The notes below the pieces were generated by a model. That model worked only from the letters and a program-made list of their open reading frames with translations, searched no databases and was not told the origin of the DNA. A stretch of DNA of 64,000 nt from the NCBI GenBank assembly GCA_013423385.1, contig BLZA01000017.1:992001-1056000 (forward strand), given 5' to 3'. The DNA is from Naganishia liquefaciens. Lineage: Eukaryota > Basidiomycota > Tremellomycetes > Filobasidiales > Filobasidiaceae. Shown one piece after another: positions 35,893 to 46,297 of the stretch; position 1 is the first letter of the stretch, and each line of letters begins with the position of its first letter. The translations under genes were made by a program, and so were the position numbers.

Positions 35893-37789
35893 ATGCTGCA
35901 CAGAGGCCACCGCACATGGACGCCCTACGTCGATCCCCTCCCAGACAAGGAAAACGCCCTTCTCGGCCTTCCGCTCAAGACGCCCGTCCGACATGCCCAC
36001 GCGGGGAAGCACCACACCTTGAATGGCAAGGCCGGGATGATGTTGGGCAAGCAGGCGCCCATGACGGGCGGCAAGGGTGTCGGAGGGTCGCAGACGGCCA
36101 AGGGGAAGGAGAAGGAGGCGGGGGTGCTTGAGGGGAAGCGTGCACCGATGACGGTGTTCAAGGATCGGAATTTGGTGTTGACGGGCAAGAAGAATGGCGT
36201 CAGTGAGCGCGGCGGGAGGGATGCCGGGGAAAATAATACGTTCGGTGTGTGATAGATTCCCAAGGTGTCCCTTCCGTGGTCTAATCTCTTCCTCAGGCAT
36301 CAAGAAACTCGACTTCAAACCCGCAGGCTCAAGCACCGCCGCTGCCGGACCCAAACCCAAATCCAAGCTCAATCAACAAGTATCTCTGATCCCTTCTCCG
36401 GCACCTGACGATGGCTTTTCCGCGCTCCCGGTTCAGACGCCGTTCTTCGGAAGGCAGCAAGCCCGGACGAGCCTCGGTGGTGGTGGTGGTGGCGGAGGAG
36501 GAGCCGTGGATTCGACGCCGTTGCCGTCTGCGACGAGGTCGAGACGCCGCTCCTCGAGGCATTCCGGTACCCCATTGGGTTCATCTCCGCATTCACTACG
36601 ACTGCCTGGTCTCACGTCGACACCAGCACCCACCGCCCACCTCCCGGCATCCACCTCCTTTTCCAACCTCCTCGCCCCAACGCCGCTCGATAAATCATTC
36701 ATCACCCCTGCACGACCGAGTTATCGCGCGTACGTCTCCCCGCCCGAGTATGAGATGGAGGAGGGCGAGATGAGCGGACGGGATGAGGAGAGCTTTGAAA
36801 TGGGGGATCTGCGTGCGCGCGTGGGCGGATTGGGCGTGGTGGATGAGCTTGAGGGGGAAGTGGGGGTCGATGCGGGAGTGGAGGTCAAGGGTGAAGAGGA
36901 CGTGGTGGAGAGTGATGGAGAGGTCGAGTACATGCCGCCCAAAGTTGTCGGTGAGCGCTGCCTATGGCTTTATCGCGCACTCGCGTCGCTGATTCCGCCT
37001 GCATCCAGCCCTGCCGGACGTGATTCCATTCGACTTTGTCCCGCTCAAGACCCTCGGCGAACAGCTCACTCAGATCAAGTCGGACTATTTTATAGCTTAC
37101 AGTGACAGCGATGACGACGATGACGCCTACACGCACGTCGAGCGACGGTGGAATCTGGAGCTGGGTAAACACGAGTTGCTGGCGGGCGGATGGGAGGGAG
37201 ATGAAGAGGTCAAACCTGCGCGGGGGGGAGCGCTGAAGCGGCTCGAACTGAGGCGTGAGTCTGTCCGGCGCCAAGACTGCCCTGTAAACGTTGCTGATCC
37301 CCTTCCATATCAGCGGAATCCGAATTCGACAATCCGATTTTCGCTGCGTTAAAATGCAATCAGCCACGAGTGTCGGGGCACACGCGACGTGCGGTGCCTG
37401 CCACCACACAGACACGTCGACCGATGACGACGGTGCAAAGGCCTGTGCCGGGCCAGCAATCGAGGACTTTGTCCGCTGCCGCGCCGGGCCAACAACGCCC
37501 AGCCACTGTCATTAGACGACCCGTCACCTCAACGACATCTAGACCTCGAGCTTTGACATCGCGTGCGCTAACGACCACCGTTCCCGCACGGCGCGAGCGC
37601 GTCCCCATGTCGAGCGCTACCGACAGATCTGTGTCCGTATCTCGTCCAACACTTGTGAACGGTTCGAAGCAAGCCATCCAGCGATCTGCAACGGTCCGTC
37701 CTGCCTTGGGCCAGGTGCGCGCCAATGTCAAGCCTGCGCCTGTCAAAGAGGCTTTACTTCATTGCGAAGATATTGGATTCGACGTGTGA
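35893..37789 (+). CDS. KEN-box-bearing disordered protein, possible APC/C substrate
   Basis: Exons 35893-36244, 36297-36950, 37009-37254 and 37314-37789 are phase-consistent and give 575 residues. I do not recognise the family. The N-terminus has a KEN motif (residues 19-21, in PDKENALLG) followed by a KTP site and a Lys/Gly-rich segment; the middle is Ser/Pro-rich with SP and TP sites and an acidic block. A conserved-looking island (LPDVIPFDFVPLKTLGEQL) precedes a long Arg/Thr/Pro-rich tail ending EDIGFDV. A KEN box near the start with a disordered basic body is the usual look of proteins destroyed by the anaphase-promoting complex, including securins, but this is inference. An unrelated nuclear or cytoskeletal protein is possible. 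Confidence 0.6.
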
Positions 37790-38077
37790 ATTCGCTCGAT
37801 CATGTCGCACGGCCCGCCTGTTATCTGCCTTCCGCTCGTATCTCCCAGTTGTATTCTTGTATTGGCATCTTGCCACAGAGCGTTGTTTCAGATGCAGCCG
37901 GGCTGTTCTATGAATCAACTTGATTCTTGATGGGTATACATAATGAAACTGCCGCGCCTGTCCTGTTATACAATATTCACTCATGTGCTATAGCTATCGA
38001 GTATCGTGACGAATCCGTCTTGCCCATTCCAGTTGTTTTCAGCTCTCGTTTCTAGCTTCTAAGGCAATGTTCGACTT

Positions 38078-39368
38078 TTACTTGCGCTGCATGACCACGA
38101 CCAGCGTGCGGAACGTAAGAAGATATGTTCCAGCCTACCACGCCAGTCAGTCTCCCGTCAGCTTTATAGGTACTGCATCCCTACGTACCTCCTTGTCCAC
38201 CCATTCCCGGCCCTTCCATTCCCTCAGGAAACGTGAGAGATCTTCCTTGATTTTCTTCTTTTCCTCGTCGGTCCGTGCCACGACGTACGACTTTGAAAAC
38301 GTTCTATCGAGCATGGCCTGGTCATTAACGACGCGCTTCCACTCGAACCATTGGCGTTCCCCCTTGCCGTCTCCGAGATGCGGCTCGAAGAATTCCTTGT
38401 AGGCGGAGGTATCGAACATGGCTTCCCAGAGACCACGCCGTTGCTGCGGAGTGTCATTCTCGAGGCTCAGCTCGTAGTCGCGGTATTCCTGGGAGTATGG
38501 TGGGTCGCGGCTGCAGAAAATGTCAGGTATATGCGGTAGATCTGATAGGACAGAAGCTTACACTTCGTTGTTCCAGATGAAGACCAATTTGCCACCGGGC
38601 TTGAGTATGGTCGCGATCTCGCGCTTCAAGGAGAATTGGGAATGGATTTACTGACGAAAGGTTATTGCACTTACGACGGCTTCCTCATACTTGGGATGTG
38701 CCCAGTGCCAGGCTTGAGCCGCCATGACTGCGTCTGCCCATCCCTCCTCCTGCAGTCCCCGTGACCGCCTTCGCTCCTTGAGCTCGGCCAGGTCCGAGAA
38801 GCCTCCGTTCAGAGTAACGATTTCCCTTTCCGAGCCGTCCGACGCTTTGGTGAGATCGGGCTGAGCGTGACGAGCCTTGTCGATTCCGTTCTGCCACGTC
38901 TGTCTCATGCCTTCGGATGGCTCGACGGCATAGAAAGAGCGAATCGACCAGTCGGGGTACTCTTTCCCGCTTTCAGGCTGACTTTGATCAGCCCTTGAAG
39001 CGAATGCTGTCGCATCTTTGTCCGGAGGGAAAAGCAACAGTCGGGAAAAGATGCCGGTTCCAGAGCCGAGCTCAACGAGGTCGATTGGGGTCGATTTCAA
39101 GGATGAGACGTGCGACTGGATGTACTTTATCGCCGGAGCGGGGTATGAAGGTCGAGCTCTGGGTATGGGACGATTAGTGAAGCATTGTTATCGGTTGAAG
39201 AGAACTGACTTGTCATACTAAGGGGTGAAACTACTCAGCGAGATTCTTCACATCTCAGAATGGGCTCACAAAATCATTCGTCCCCTGACCAAAGCCTTTG
39301 ACAGCAATTTCATGCTCGACGGTGAATTGCGAGGACGAGACAGACATGGTCTTGAAGGGTTTCGACAT
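38078..39368 (-). CDS. SAM-dependent class I methyltransferase (Crg1-like)
   Basis: Exons 39368-39270, 39217-39210 (8 nt), 39158-38675, 38623-38562, 38510-38189 and 38134-38078 give 343 residues. Motif I is VELGSGTGIFSRLL, post-I is YAVEPSEGM, then WADAVMAAQAWHWAHP and LKPGGKLVFIWNNEV, the order seen in Methyltransf_11 proteins such as yeast Crg1 and Tmt1. The 8-nt exon codes the YDK of the conserved NDFYDKARPSYP; without it the frame fails. The substrate is unknown; Crg1 methylates cantharidin and Tmt1 trans-aconitate, and neither can be inferred here. Confidence 0.82.
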
Positions 39369-39888
39369 GGATGGCTTGACAAGCTGCCTTGTTGCGAGCT
39401 TTGTGATTCTCTGTATGCTCATCACAGATTATGGAGCACTATTACTTATCTATGAGAACCAGAGTCTGTGACCCATTGCACTGCTGCTATTTGAAGCACT
39501 GGAGACGAGGACACGCACCAAGATTGGGTGCACGAGTATCACCTCATCGCCGTTGTCGGTCCGAATACAACCGAAGCCACCGACTTTCTTACCTAAGCCG
39601 TCCGGCGGGCGCGCTTTCCTTCGCGCTTCTATTTTTCGAAAACCGAATGCCTCGCGAGGTTGATGCAGAGTTCATGTGCACAACCAGCGTCGATTGCTTG
39701 CAGCGGAGTTGGTTCTCGTGTTGCGAACTAGCCACTCTCAAGAGACGTCCTCAAGGCCCCTTGTGTCGATTGTCAGTCACCGACGGTACTTCCAAAAAAC
39801 CAGTGTTCAAGAAACGCTGTACCGCGATCGAATTCTTCTTTGACGACACTTTCGACACCTCACTTCCGAGAACCAACAAGGCGAAGCA
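39369..39888. promoter_or_regulatory. Divergent intergenic region, methyltransferase / GAR1
   Basis: A 520-base spacer between opposed starts. Nothing further identified. Confidence 0.4.
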
Positions 39889-40817
39889 ATGAGCGGCAGA
39901 GGTGGCTTCAGCAGGGGTGGACGAGGCGGTGGAGATCGAGGTGGTCGAGGTGGATCACGAGGTGCGTCCACATGCAGCCGTTATGACGATAGGTGTCATC
40001 TCATCCATCATCTGTCTTTGCAGGCGGGTTCTCCGGTCGAGGAGGAAGGGGCGGTTTCGGGGGCTCGCGGGGTTTCGATGCGGGACCGCCGGAGACTGTG
40101 CTTGGTAAGCTCAATGGCCGCGGGATCCGAGCTGGATGCAAGGCGCTCATCCTTGGCGATTTCTCGTAGAAATGGGCTCTTTCATGCACGCCGTCGAATC
40201 CGAGATGCTCTGCTCGTCTTTGATGCCAACCAAGGTCCCATACTTCAATGCCCCCATCTATCTGCAAAACAAGACTCAGATCGGCAAAGTTGACGAGATT
40301 CTGGGTCCGATCAACGAGGTCTTCTTCACCGTCAAAATGAACGAGGGCATGCTCGCCTCAAGCTTCAAGAAGGACGACAAGGTGTACATTGGCGGTGACA
40401 AGCTGCTGCCAATCGAGCGATTCTTGCCGAAACCCAAGGCACCGGCGGGAGCGAGTACGTCTCGGAAAAGGCAATGTTGCAAAAGGGAAATCTGGACTGA
40501 CGATCATACTTTTTCCTTTGTTGCAGAGAGGGCAAAGCCTGCTGGCGGTCGTGGAGGTGCAAGGGGTGGACGAGGCGCGCCAAGAGGCCGAGGAGGGTTC
40601 GGAGCCGGCAGAGGTAAGTGTTTCATTTTGCGGTCTTCGTCGATACCTGCTGACCAGGTCCGCTTCCATCCGTAAATCAGGCGGAGCGCGAGGAGGGTTC
40701 GGTGGTGATCGAGGAGGACGTGGCGGAGGACGTGGTGGCTTCTCGAGCAGAGGGGCTGGTGGACGAGGCGGCTCTCGAGGCGGCTTTGGTGCTCCAAGGG
40801 GCCGGGGAGGCTATTAA
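39889..40817 (+). CDS. GAR1: H/ACA snoRNP protein Gar1
   Basis: Exons 39889-39961, 40024-40104, 40170-40454, 40527-40613 and 40681-40817 give 220 residues. Gar1 is a core protein of H/ACA snoRNPs that guide pseudouridylation of rRNA. Arg/Gly-rich (RGG) tails flank a central fold: [53 protein letters not shown]. The RGG codons are spread over four of the five exons, whose junctions all fall within Gly codons, so intron gain or loss here would change the tail little. Confidence 0.95.
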
Positions 40818-41316
40818 ATCAGCTTCCTGCCATCTCCCAACAGTTTTTCTTTTTCGCACGTTCCGCTTTTGGCTCGGCTGCAGAGGTTAGAGATCCTCGC
40901 GTTGTAGTCTGTATCATATCCATTCAAAAACTCAAAAGGCAACCAGATCTCGCGTTCGTGGATTACCGTTCATTCGGCTGATAGGGACGCGATAAAGGGT
41001 ACCCCTCTTCGTGAGCGTGTATGTCATCCGTTCGAATTGGATGGAGACGGGACGATTTGCAATCGCTACACTGATCTCGCCACTGGGATCCGCTACACAA
41101 GGTCCAGCATGTACAGATACGAGCCCATCACCCACTGCAGGCCAGGGCGGTTTCGACAGGAGCGACTATGGCATGCAGAGAACAACACGTGACTGTGCTC
41201 CTGAAACGTGGGCGGATGCAACCAGAAAAGAGGTCGGCGGCGTTCATGGTGAAATGAAGACGACGGAGGACAACGCTCATTCCGCTGTCTAGACCCGCCT
41301 CCTTATCATATTGGAG
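40818..41316. other. Intergenic, GAR1 to MRI1
   Basis: No gene seen. It contains the 3' end of GAR1 and the promoter of MRI1. Confidence 0.4.
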
Positions 41317-42930
41317 ATGACTGCCGTCCAGCCAGCCGATCCCAACGCGCCCTCCGTGCCACCGAAGATGATGACGTCCCTGCGAGTAGGGGACGACAGT
41401 ATCGAGGTCATCAATCAGCTGCTGTTGCCCCATGAGATCCAATGGGATTCTTGCGACTCGGTAGAGGACGCTTATGATGCTATCAAGTCTATGAGGGTGA
41501 GCTTTAAGAGGTACCGGCTGCTATTGATCGAATGATGAATTTCTAATCCACTTCTAGATCCGAGGAGCTCCCGCCATCGCGTCATTGGCTGCTCTTACCA
41601 TATCTCTCCTGCTCTCCCGTCGTCTCAAATCGTCTTCAGAGGCCTTCATTCCCTCAAACACCGCCTCTGCATACCAACTCGCGCCCTTGTCGTCCACGAG
41701 TGCGCTTCTTGAATGGCTTCACAAAGTCCTTGACCACCTGCAATCATCTCGTCCCACGGCCGTCAACCTCTCGGAAGCCATGAACAGGATCCGCGCGACC
41801 GCTGCAGCATTCAAGGGCGATTCGGCGGAAGAGCTTGCCCGTGCGTTGATCGAGACATGTCAGGCCGTGCATGCGAACGATCTAGAGAGGAATAAGCAGA
41901 TGAGCAAGTTGGGTGCGGATTGGCTGTATGAGCGGCGGGCAAAGGATGGAAAGAAGAAATTGCGAGTGATGACGGTCTGCAATACTGGAAGTTTGGCAAC
42001 TTCGGTGAGTCGTTTTCTGGTGGCCACTTGAAGAACGAGTCAGCTAAGTGCTGTTTTTTGTCAGGGTTATGGAACCGCTTTGGGTGTGATTACGAATCTC
42101 TTCGAAACGGGCCGCTTGGAACGAGCATACTACACGCAATCTACTCGTGAGTTCAAAGTCCCTGTTCTCCTTTCGGGCGCTGACGCTCCTGCGCGATAGC
42201 GTACCACCAGGGTTCTCGATTGACGTCCCTCGAATTGTCTACTCTGGGTATCCCCTCATGCATGATCTGTACGTGTCTCACACTCACAGCGCGAATGTAC
42301 ACGACCCCTGATACGGTCGGTCATGTCCAGGTGATACCATGGTTGGATCCTTGTTCCAGCATGAAGACATTGACGCGGTCATTGTTGGAGCTGACCGAGT
42401 CGTCAAGAACGGTGATACTGCCAACAAGGTGCGTCTCGTGAATGCTTTCGCTCAGCCCCAGGGTGTCTAACCGCTGTTTCAGATCGGAACCTATCAAGCC
42501 GCTGCTTTGGCAAAATTGCATGGTATTCCTTTCATGGTTATCGCTCCCGTCACCACACTGGACATGGAGATCTCGCACGGCAAAGAGTAGGTTCCCTTCA
42601 CGCAATCTCCGCTTCAAGCGCTGACCACACCTCCTCAGTATTCACATCGAGCAACGCCCACCGGTCGAAGCTACTCTCGCCCGCGGTCTCGTCGTTTCTC
42701 CTACTCCGTCAAAGCTTACAACACCATCAGACAACTCCACGGCACCCACAACGCCTCCGCAGGCGGTCGTGCAGATTACACCGAACGCCATCGGCAAGGG
42801 AGACAACGCGATCTACAACCCTTCATTCGATGTTACGCCTGCCAAGCTCATTACGTGTGTCGTTACCGAAGTTGGAGTGGCTGAGAACAAGGATGGAGAT
42901 GAAGCGATTGACTTGAGCCACGTGCAGTAG
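41317..42930 (+). CDS. MRI1: Methylthioribose-1-phosphate isomerase
   Basis: Exons 41317-41496, 41558-42004, 42065-42146, 42200-42268, 42331-42428, 42483-42586 and 42639-42930 give 423 residues (yeast Mri1 411). It converts methylthioribose-1-phosphate to methylthioribulose-1-phosphate in the methionine salvage pathway, in the cytosol. Key motifs: [13 protein letters not shown], the catalytic Cys in [24 protein letters not shown], and the catalytic Asp in [21 protein letters not shown], then [12 protein letters not shown]. An insertion rich in Pro/Thr ([20 protein letters not shown]) interrupts the C-terminal part, as in other fungal copies. The eIF2B-related fold could mislead, but the Cys/Asp pair fixes the assignment. 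Confidence 0.95.
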
Positions 42931-43251
42931 GCTCAAAGGTTTTAAAGCATTGAGCGCATGTAATCGCTTGTGTATAGAGAAGCCTGAACGTTAAGGCTTC
43001 GGTGAAATCAGCCCAGCATGTGGCTAGCGACCCCAATAGATCATGTTTGTGATTATTTCGGTTCGCAAACACCAATCACGCAATATTTGCTGGCCCATGT
43101 TCTTGCAGAACCTGTTCTCGATGCGAATTGTGAACATCAGGAAGGCGCATACCGGGATTCTGATCATGATCATTTCAAGTTTTTTTTTTATAGTAGTCTC
43201 GTATCTTCTTTGCTATACGGCTTTTCTGCAACACACACTATACTCCACACC
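42931..43251. other. Convergent intergenic region
   Basis: AT-rich, with a T-run near 43182-43190. 3' regions of MRI1 and GLO1 only. Confidence 0.4.
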
Positions 43252-44114
43252 TTACAAACTCAGCTTCTTCGGGACGACTTCGATCCAGTAACTGTAAAGG
43301 TTTTTTCGTAAGCGTCCCGTGCGTGGGTGGTGCAAGCAGACTACATACCCATCACAGTCCAGAATGAAAGCAATGTGCTTCATCTTTCCATCAGTCAACT
43401 TCTTCTTGAATTGGACGCCCATCTTCTCGAATCGTTCACATGCCTCCTCAATGTTATCGACGGAGCTGCAGGGAACACCAAAGGTCAGCCTGTCAAGCGA
43501 CGACACATGGCTGTTGCGCAAACCCACATAGCGATATGGCCAAAGCCTCGACCGGGGTCTTCGTTGCCGTTGGCATAACCCTTGAAATTCGGGTCGTTCT
43601 CCGTACCGTGGTTGTGGGTCAACTCGAGGATACCTTCACGGTTGAATCGGTTCTTGGCCTTTTGCTCGGCCGAGAGACCTTCTTCCTCCTTTTGGGGGAA
43701 AGCCAAGAAGTACAAGGTCTGCAAAAGGGAATGCCTAAGTGTTGTTCGGAAGACTTGGAGCCGAATCGACTTACAAAGTCTCCACCAGAGTGCTGGTCAA
43801 GCAGTTCCATGCCCAAGATCTCTTGGTAGAACTTCAAAGATGCTTTAGGATCCTGGAGCAAGATTGTCAGGGAGGGATGACTGGGGTGCATCGAGTTGAT
43901 CCTACCTTGATCCGAAGCATGGTATGGTTGAACTGAACAATGAAAGAAGCGAATGCATCAGTACTGCTGACTCGGTAGCGGGCGCAAAACTCACGCTGAA
44001 GCTTTCAGTACCTTGAACTCGAGACATGATGCTAGAGGCGGAAAAGTTGCGTTGGAGAGTGCGTGTAGTGATTGACGAAAAAGGTCGGGACAGTCTGAGA
44101 GCAGATCTGAACAT
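43252..44114 (-). CDS. GLO1: Glyoxalase I (lactoylglutathione lyase)
   Basis: Exons 44114-43995, 43932-43906, 43852-43775, 43718-43528, 43465-43349 and 43291-43252 give 190 residues. It isomerises the hemithioacetal of methylglyoxal and glutathione to S-lactoylglutathione. It is a single-domain enzyme like the human one (184), not the duplicated yeast form. The metal-ligand regions are visible: FNHTMLRIKD, ILELTHNHGTE, GFGHIAISVDNIEEAC and YWIEVVPK. The first 29 residues are Arg/Ser-rich and amphipathic, like a mitochondrial presequence, followed by a second Met (MSRVQGTESF) where cytosolic homologues begin. Confidence 0.95.
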
Positions 44115-44974
44115 GGATACGTACTGTGTATGAAGATGAGAGGGATGTATGAGAGTTGTCGAGGTCGAATCAATGGCTGTATCGATTGATCCGTTCAGCC
44201 AGAGTTAGCAGATGGTTTAGCAAACGTCATCGTGGACAAAGCGCGGACGACGGAGACACTGTCTCACTTGCGCTCAGGCTATTAGCAAAGCTATTTCGGG
44301 CGCATTCTTCATGGCGCTTGGGAGTGGAGGGTGTAGAGCACCGCAATGGGCGGCGACAGAAGGGGGCAATTCGACGAGTGGGACCCTGAAGACATATATC
44401 AGCGCCGCCCACTCTAGCGGAGTAGGACTTGGAAGTAAGCTCGAAACCTCGGATTGTATAGACGCGAGGCCGACGACCGACGCATCAAAGATGTATACAA
44501 TAATACGAATCAGAATAGAAATATGTATCTTATGGTACAATCGGCAGACGTCCCGTATGGTGTCATGAGACGTACCGTAATCAAATAAGACGTTGTCTAT
44601 ACATTGATATTACCCGCTTTTGGAGATCCCAGTTCCATGTTCCCGCTCGCGCGACGGTTCCCGTAAAGGATGTCGCGTGAGTGGTTGAACGCGAGCGTTC
44701 GGAAAAGAGTCTTTAGTTAGGGGTGTTGTAAGGAGGGGAGAGGGTTACTGGAGAGAAAGGATTGGGGCGCGCTCGCCATGATATCAGTGGACAGGATACC
44801 TCGGGAAAAGTATGCGAGGGTCAAAATGAAATGCCATACAACGATTACCTTTCGTCTTGTCGATCATGCTTGATGTAGTATTGATACAGTGATGTCAGGC
44901 GAGTAATCTATTCCTCTCGCTTCTGACTATGGAACTGAATGGGAAGCGATGTCAGGCATCGCGCGGATTATGCT
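44115..44974. other. Intergenic, GLO1 upstream / prefoldin 3' region
   Basis: 860 bases with no supported gene. It contains the GLO1 promoter. Confidence 0.4.
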
Positions 44975-45570
44975 TCAAGAGCAACTCACAATATCTTTCA
45001 ATTGGCTCTGCGCATCGTTCAACTGCTTCTCCAAATACTTTGCCTTGCGAAGTGAAAGAGTTAGTGTATCGACCAGCCAATGGGTACATAGACAAACCTT
45101 TTTGGACAAGTTCGAGAGGTCATCAGCAACCGCTTTCTGCTGCGCGGCATGTTCAGCCGAGATGGTCTCTCGAGGCTGCATCACAAAGCTGAAGGAAACC
45201 AAGACATCAGCGTGCGTCTCATGTATATCTGGCAGCAGTGCACTCACGCCTTGCCTACGCCCTTGTACATCTTGACATTTTGGCTCCGCGGGATAGCATT
45301 CAACTGCTGCGTCGTCAGCTCGAGAATCTTCTTCTCGCGGTTCTTGCTTGTAATCTGCGCATTGACGACGGAGAGCGAGCGCTGCGAGGCCACTGCCTAA
45401 AAAGAGGTGATGGTCAGCGGAATGTGCGACTGTAGGGAGAATGATGACGTACCTGCTGCTGGATCTGCTCTAGGATCTGTTTCACGCAGACGTGGTGAGC
45501 TGGGATGACAGACAGAATATACACATCATTTACTCACCCTGCGCAGCGTGTCATCCGAGAGGTTGGACAT
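44975..45570 (-). CDS. PFD1: Prefoldin subunit 1
   Basis: Exons 45570-45538, 45476-45453, 45396-45248, 45188-45098 and 45043-44975 give 121 residues, the size of human PFDN1 (122). Prefoldin is a hexameric jellyfish-shaped chaperone that hands actin and tubulin to CCT. The beta-type pattern is clear: an N-terminal helix (LRRILEQIQQQAVASQRSL), ITSKNREKKILELTTQQL, the beta-hairpin MYKGVGKAFVMQPRETI and a C-terminal coiled helix LSKKAKYLEKQLNDAQSQL. Exon 2 is only 24 nt. Confidence 0.93.
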
Positions 45571-46297
45571 GGTGTGCGGATCGCAGACGGCGAGCGTGAA
45601 TATATAGCCGGGGGGTAGTATGGGCTTCACGAAAGAAGGAGTGAGCCGATGTGACTCGCAGAAACGCGAGACGCGTCTACACAAAAGCGCGATCGTTTGC
45701 TTCGAGTTCGCGGCTGCCGTCGGCCGCCGAACGGAATTCGAAGGGGGAGGTTGATGGCAGGTATCGCAGGTATCTGATCCAATATCTGTACCGCTTGGGA
45801 TGAGCCATAGCTTCTGCAGTTTCGACCGCTGCATCAAAGAAGAAAGGTAGAACGGGCCACGAGGCAGAGCTTTCCTTTGATATAGAGCAGGGCACGCGAA
45901 GTCAAAAGTGACGGCTCGAAAACGGCAAAAAGAAGTTCCAAGCCTGGATCGAACAGGCGACCTGCGGATAACAGCTTGAAGTTGCAATCCGACGCACAAC
46001 CACCGTGCTCCTGGAACCGCTGTTGAGACGGGAGCTCATTTTAATTATGATCAACATATCGAAAGGAGAGCCTTTCCCTTTCCAGTTCTCCCAGTTCCCC
46101 GCTATAGACGCGTCGGGGCGCACCCGACTATCCCAGGACAATCCAAACAGCTGGTGAGACATTCATGGTCGGCCTATGATTCAACCAAAAGGCTGAAGTC
46201 TACAACCAATATCTTCAGCATCCCAGGCCAGATCAGGCTTTCGTAAGTGAGGAGAGCCAGCCTCCCCCGCTTTCGCAAAGCCTTTGTACTTGCAACC
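45571..46297. promoter_or_regulatory. Divergent intergenic region, PFD1 / BDP1
   Basis: 727 bases between opposed starts. No gene seen. Confidence 0.4.
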
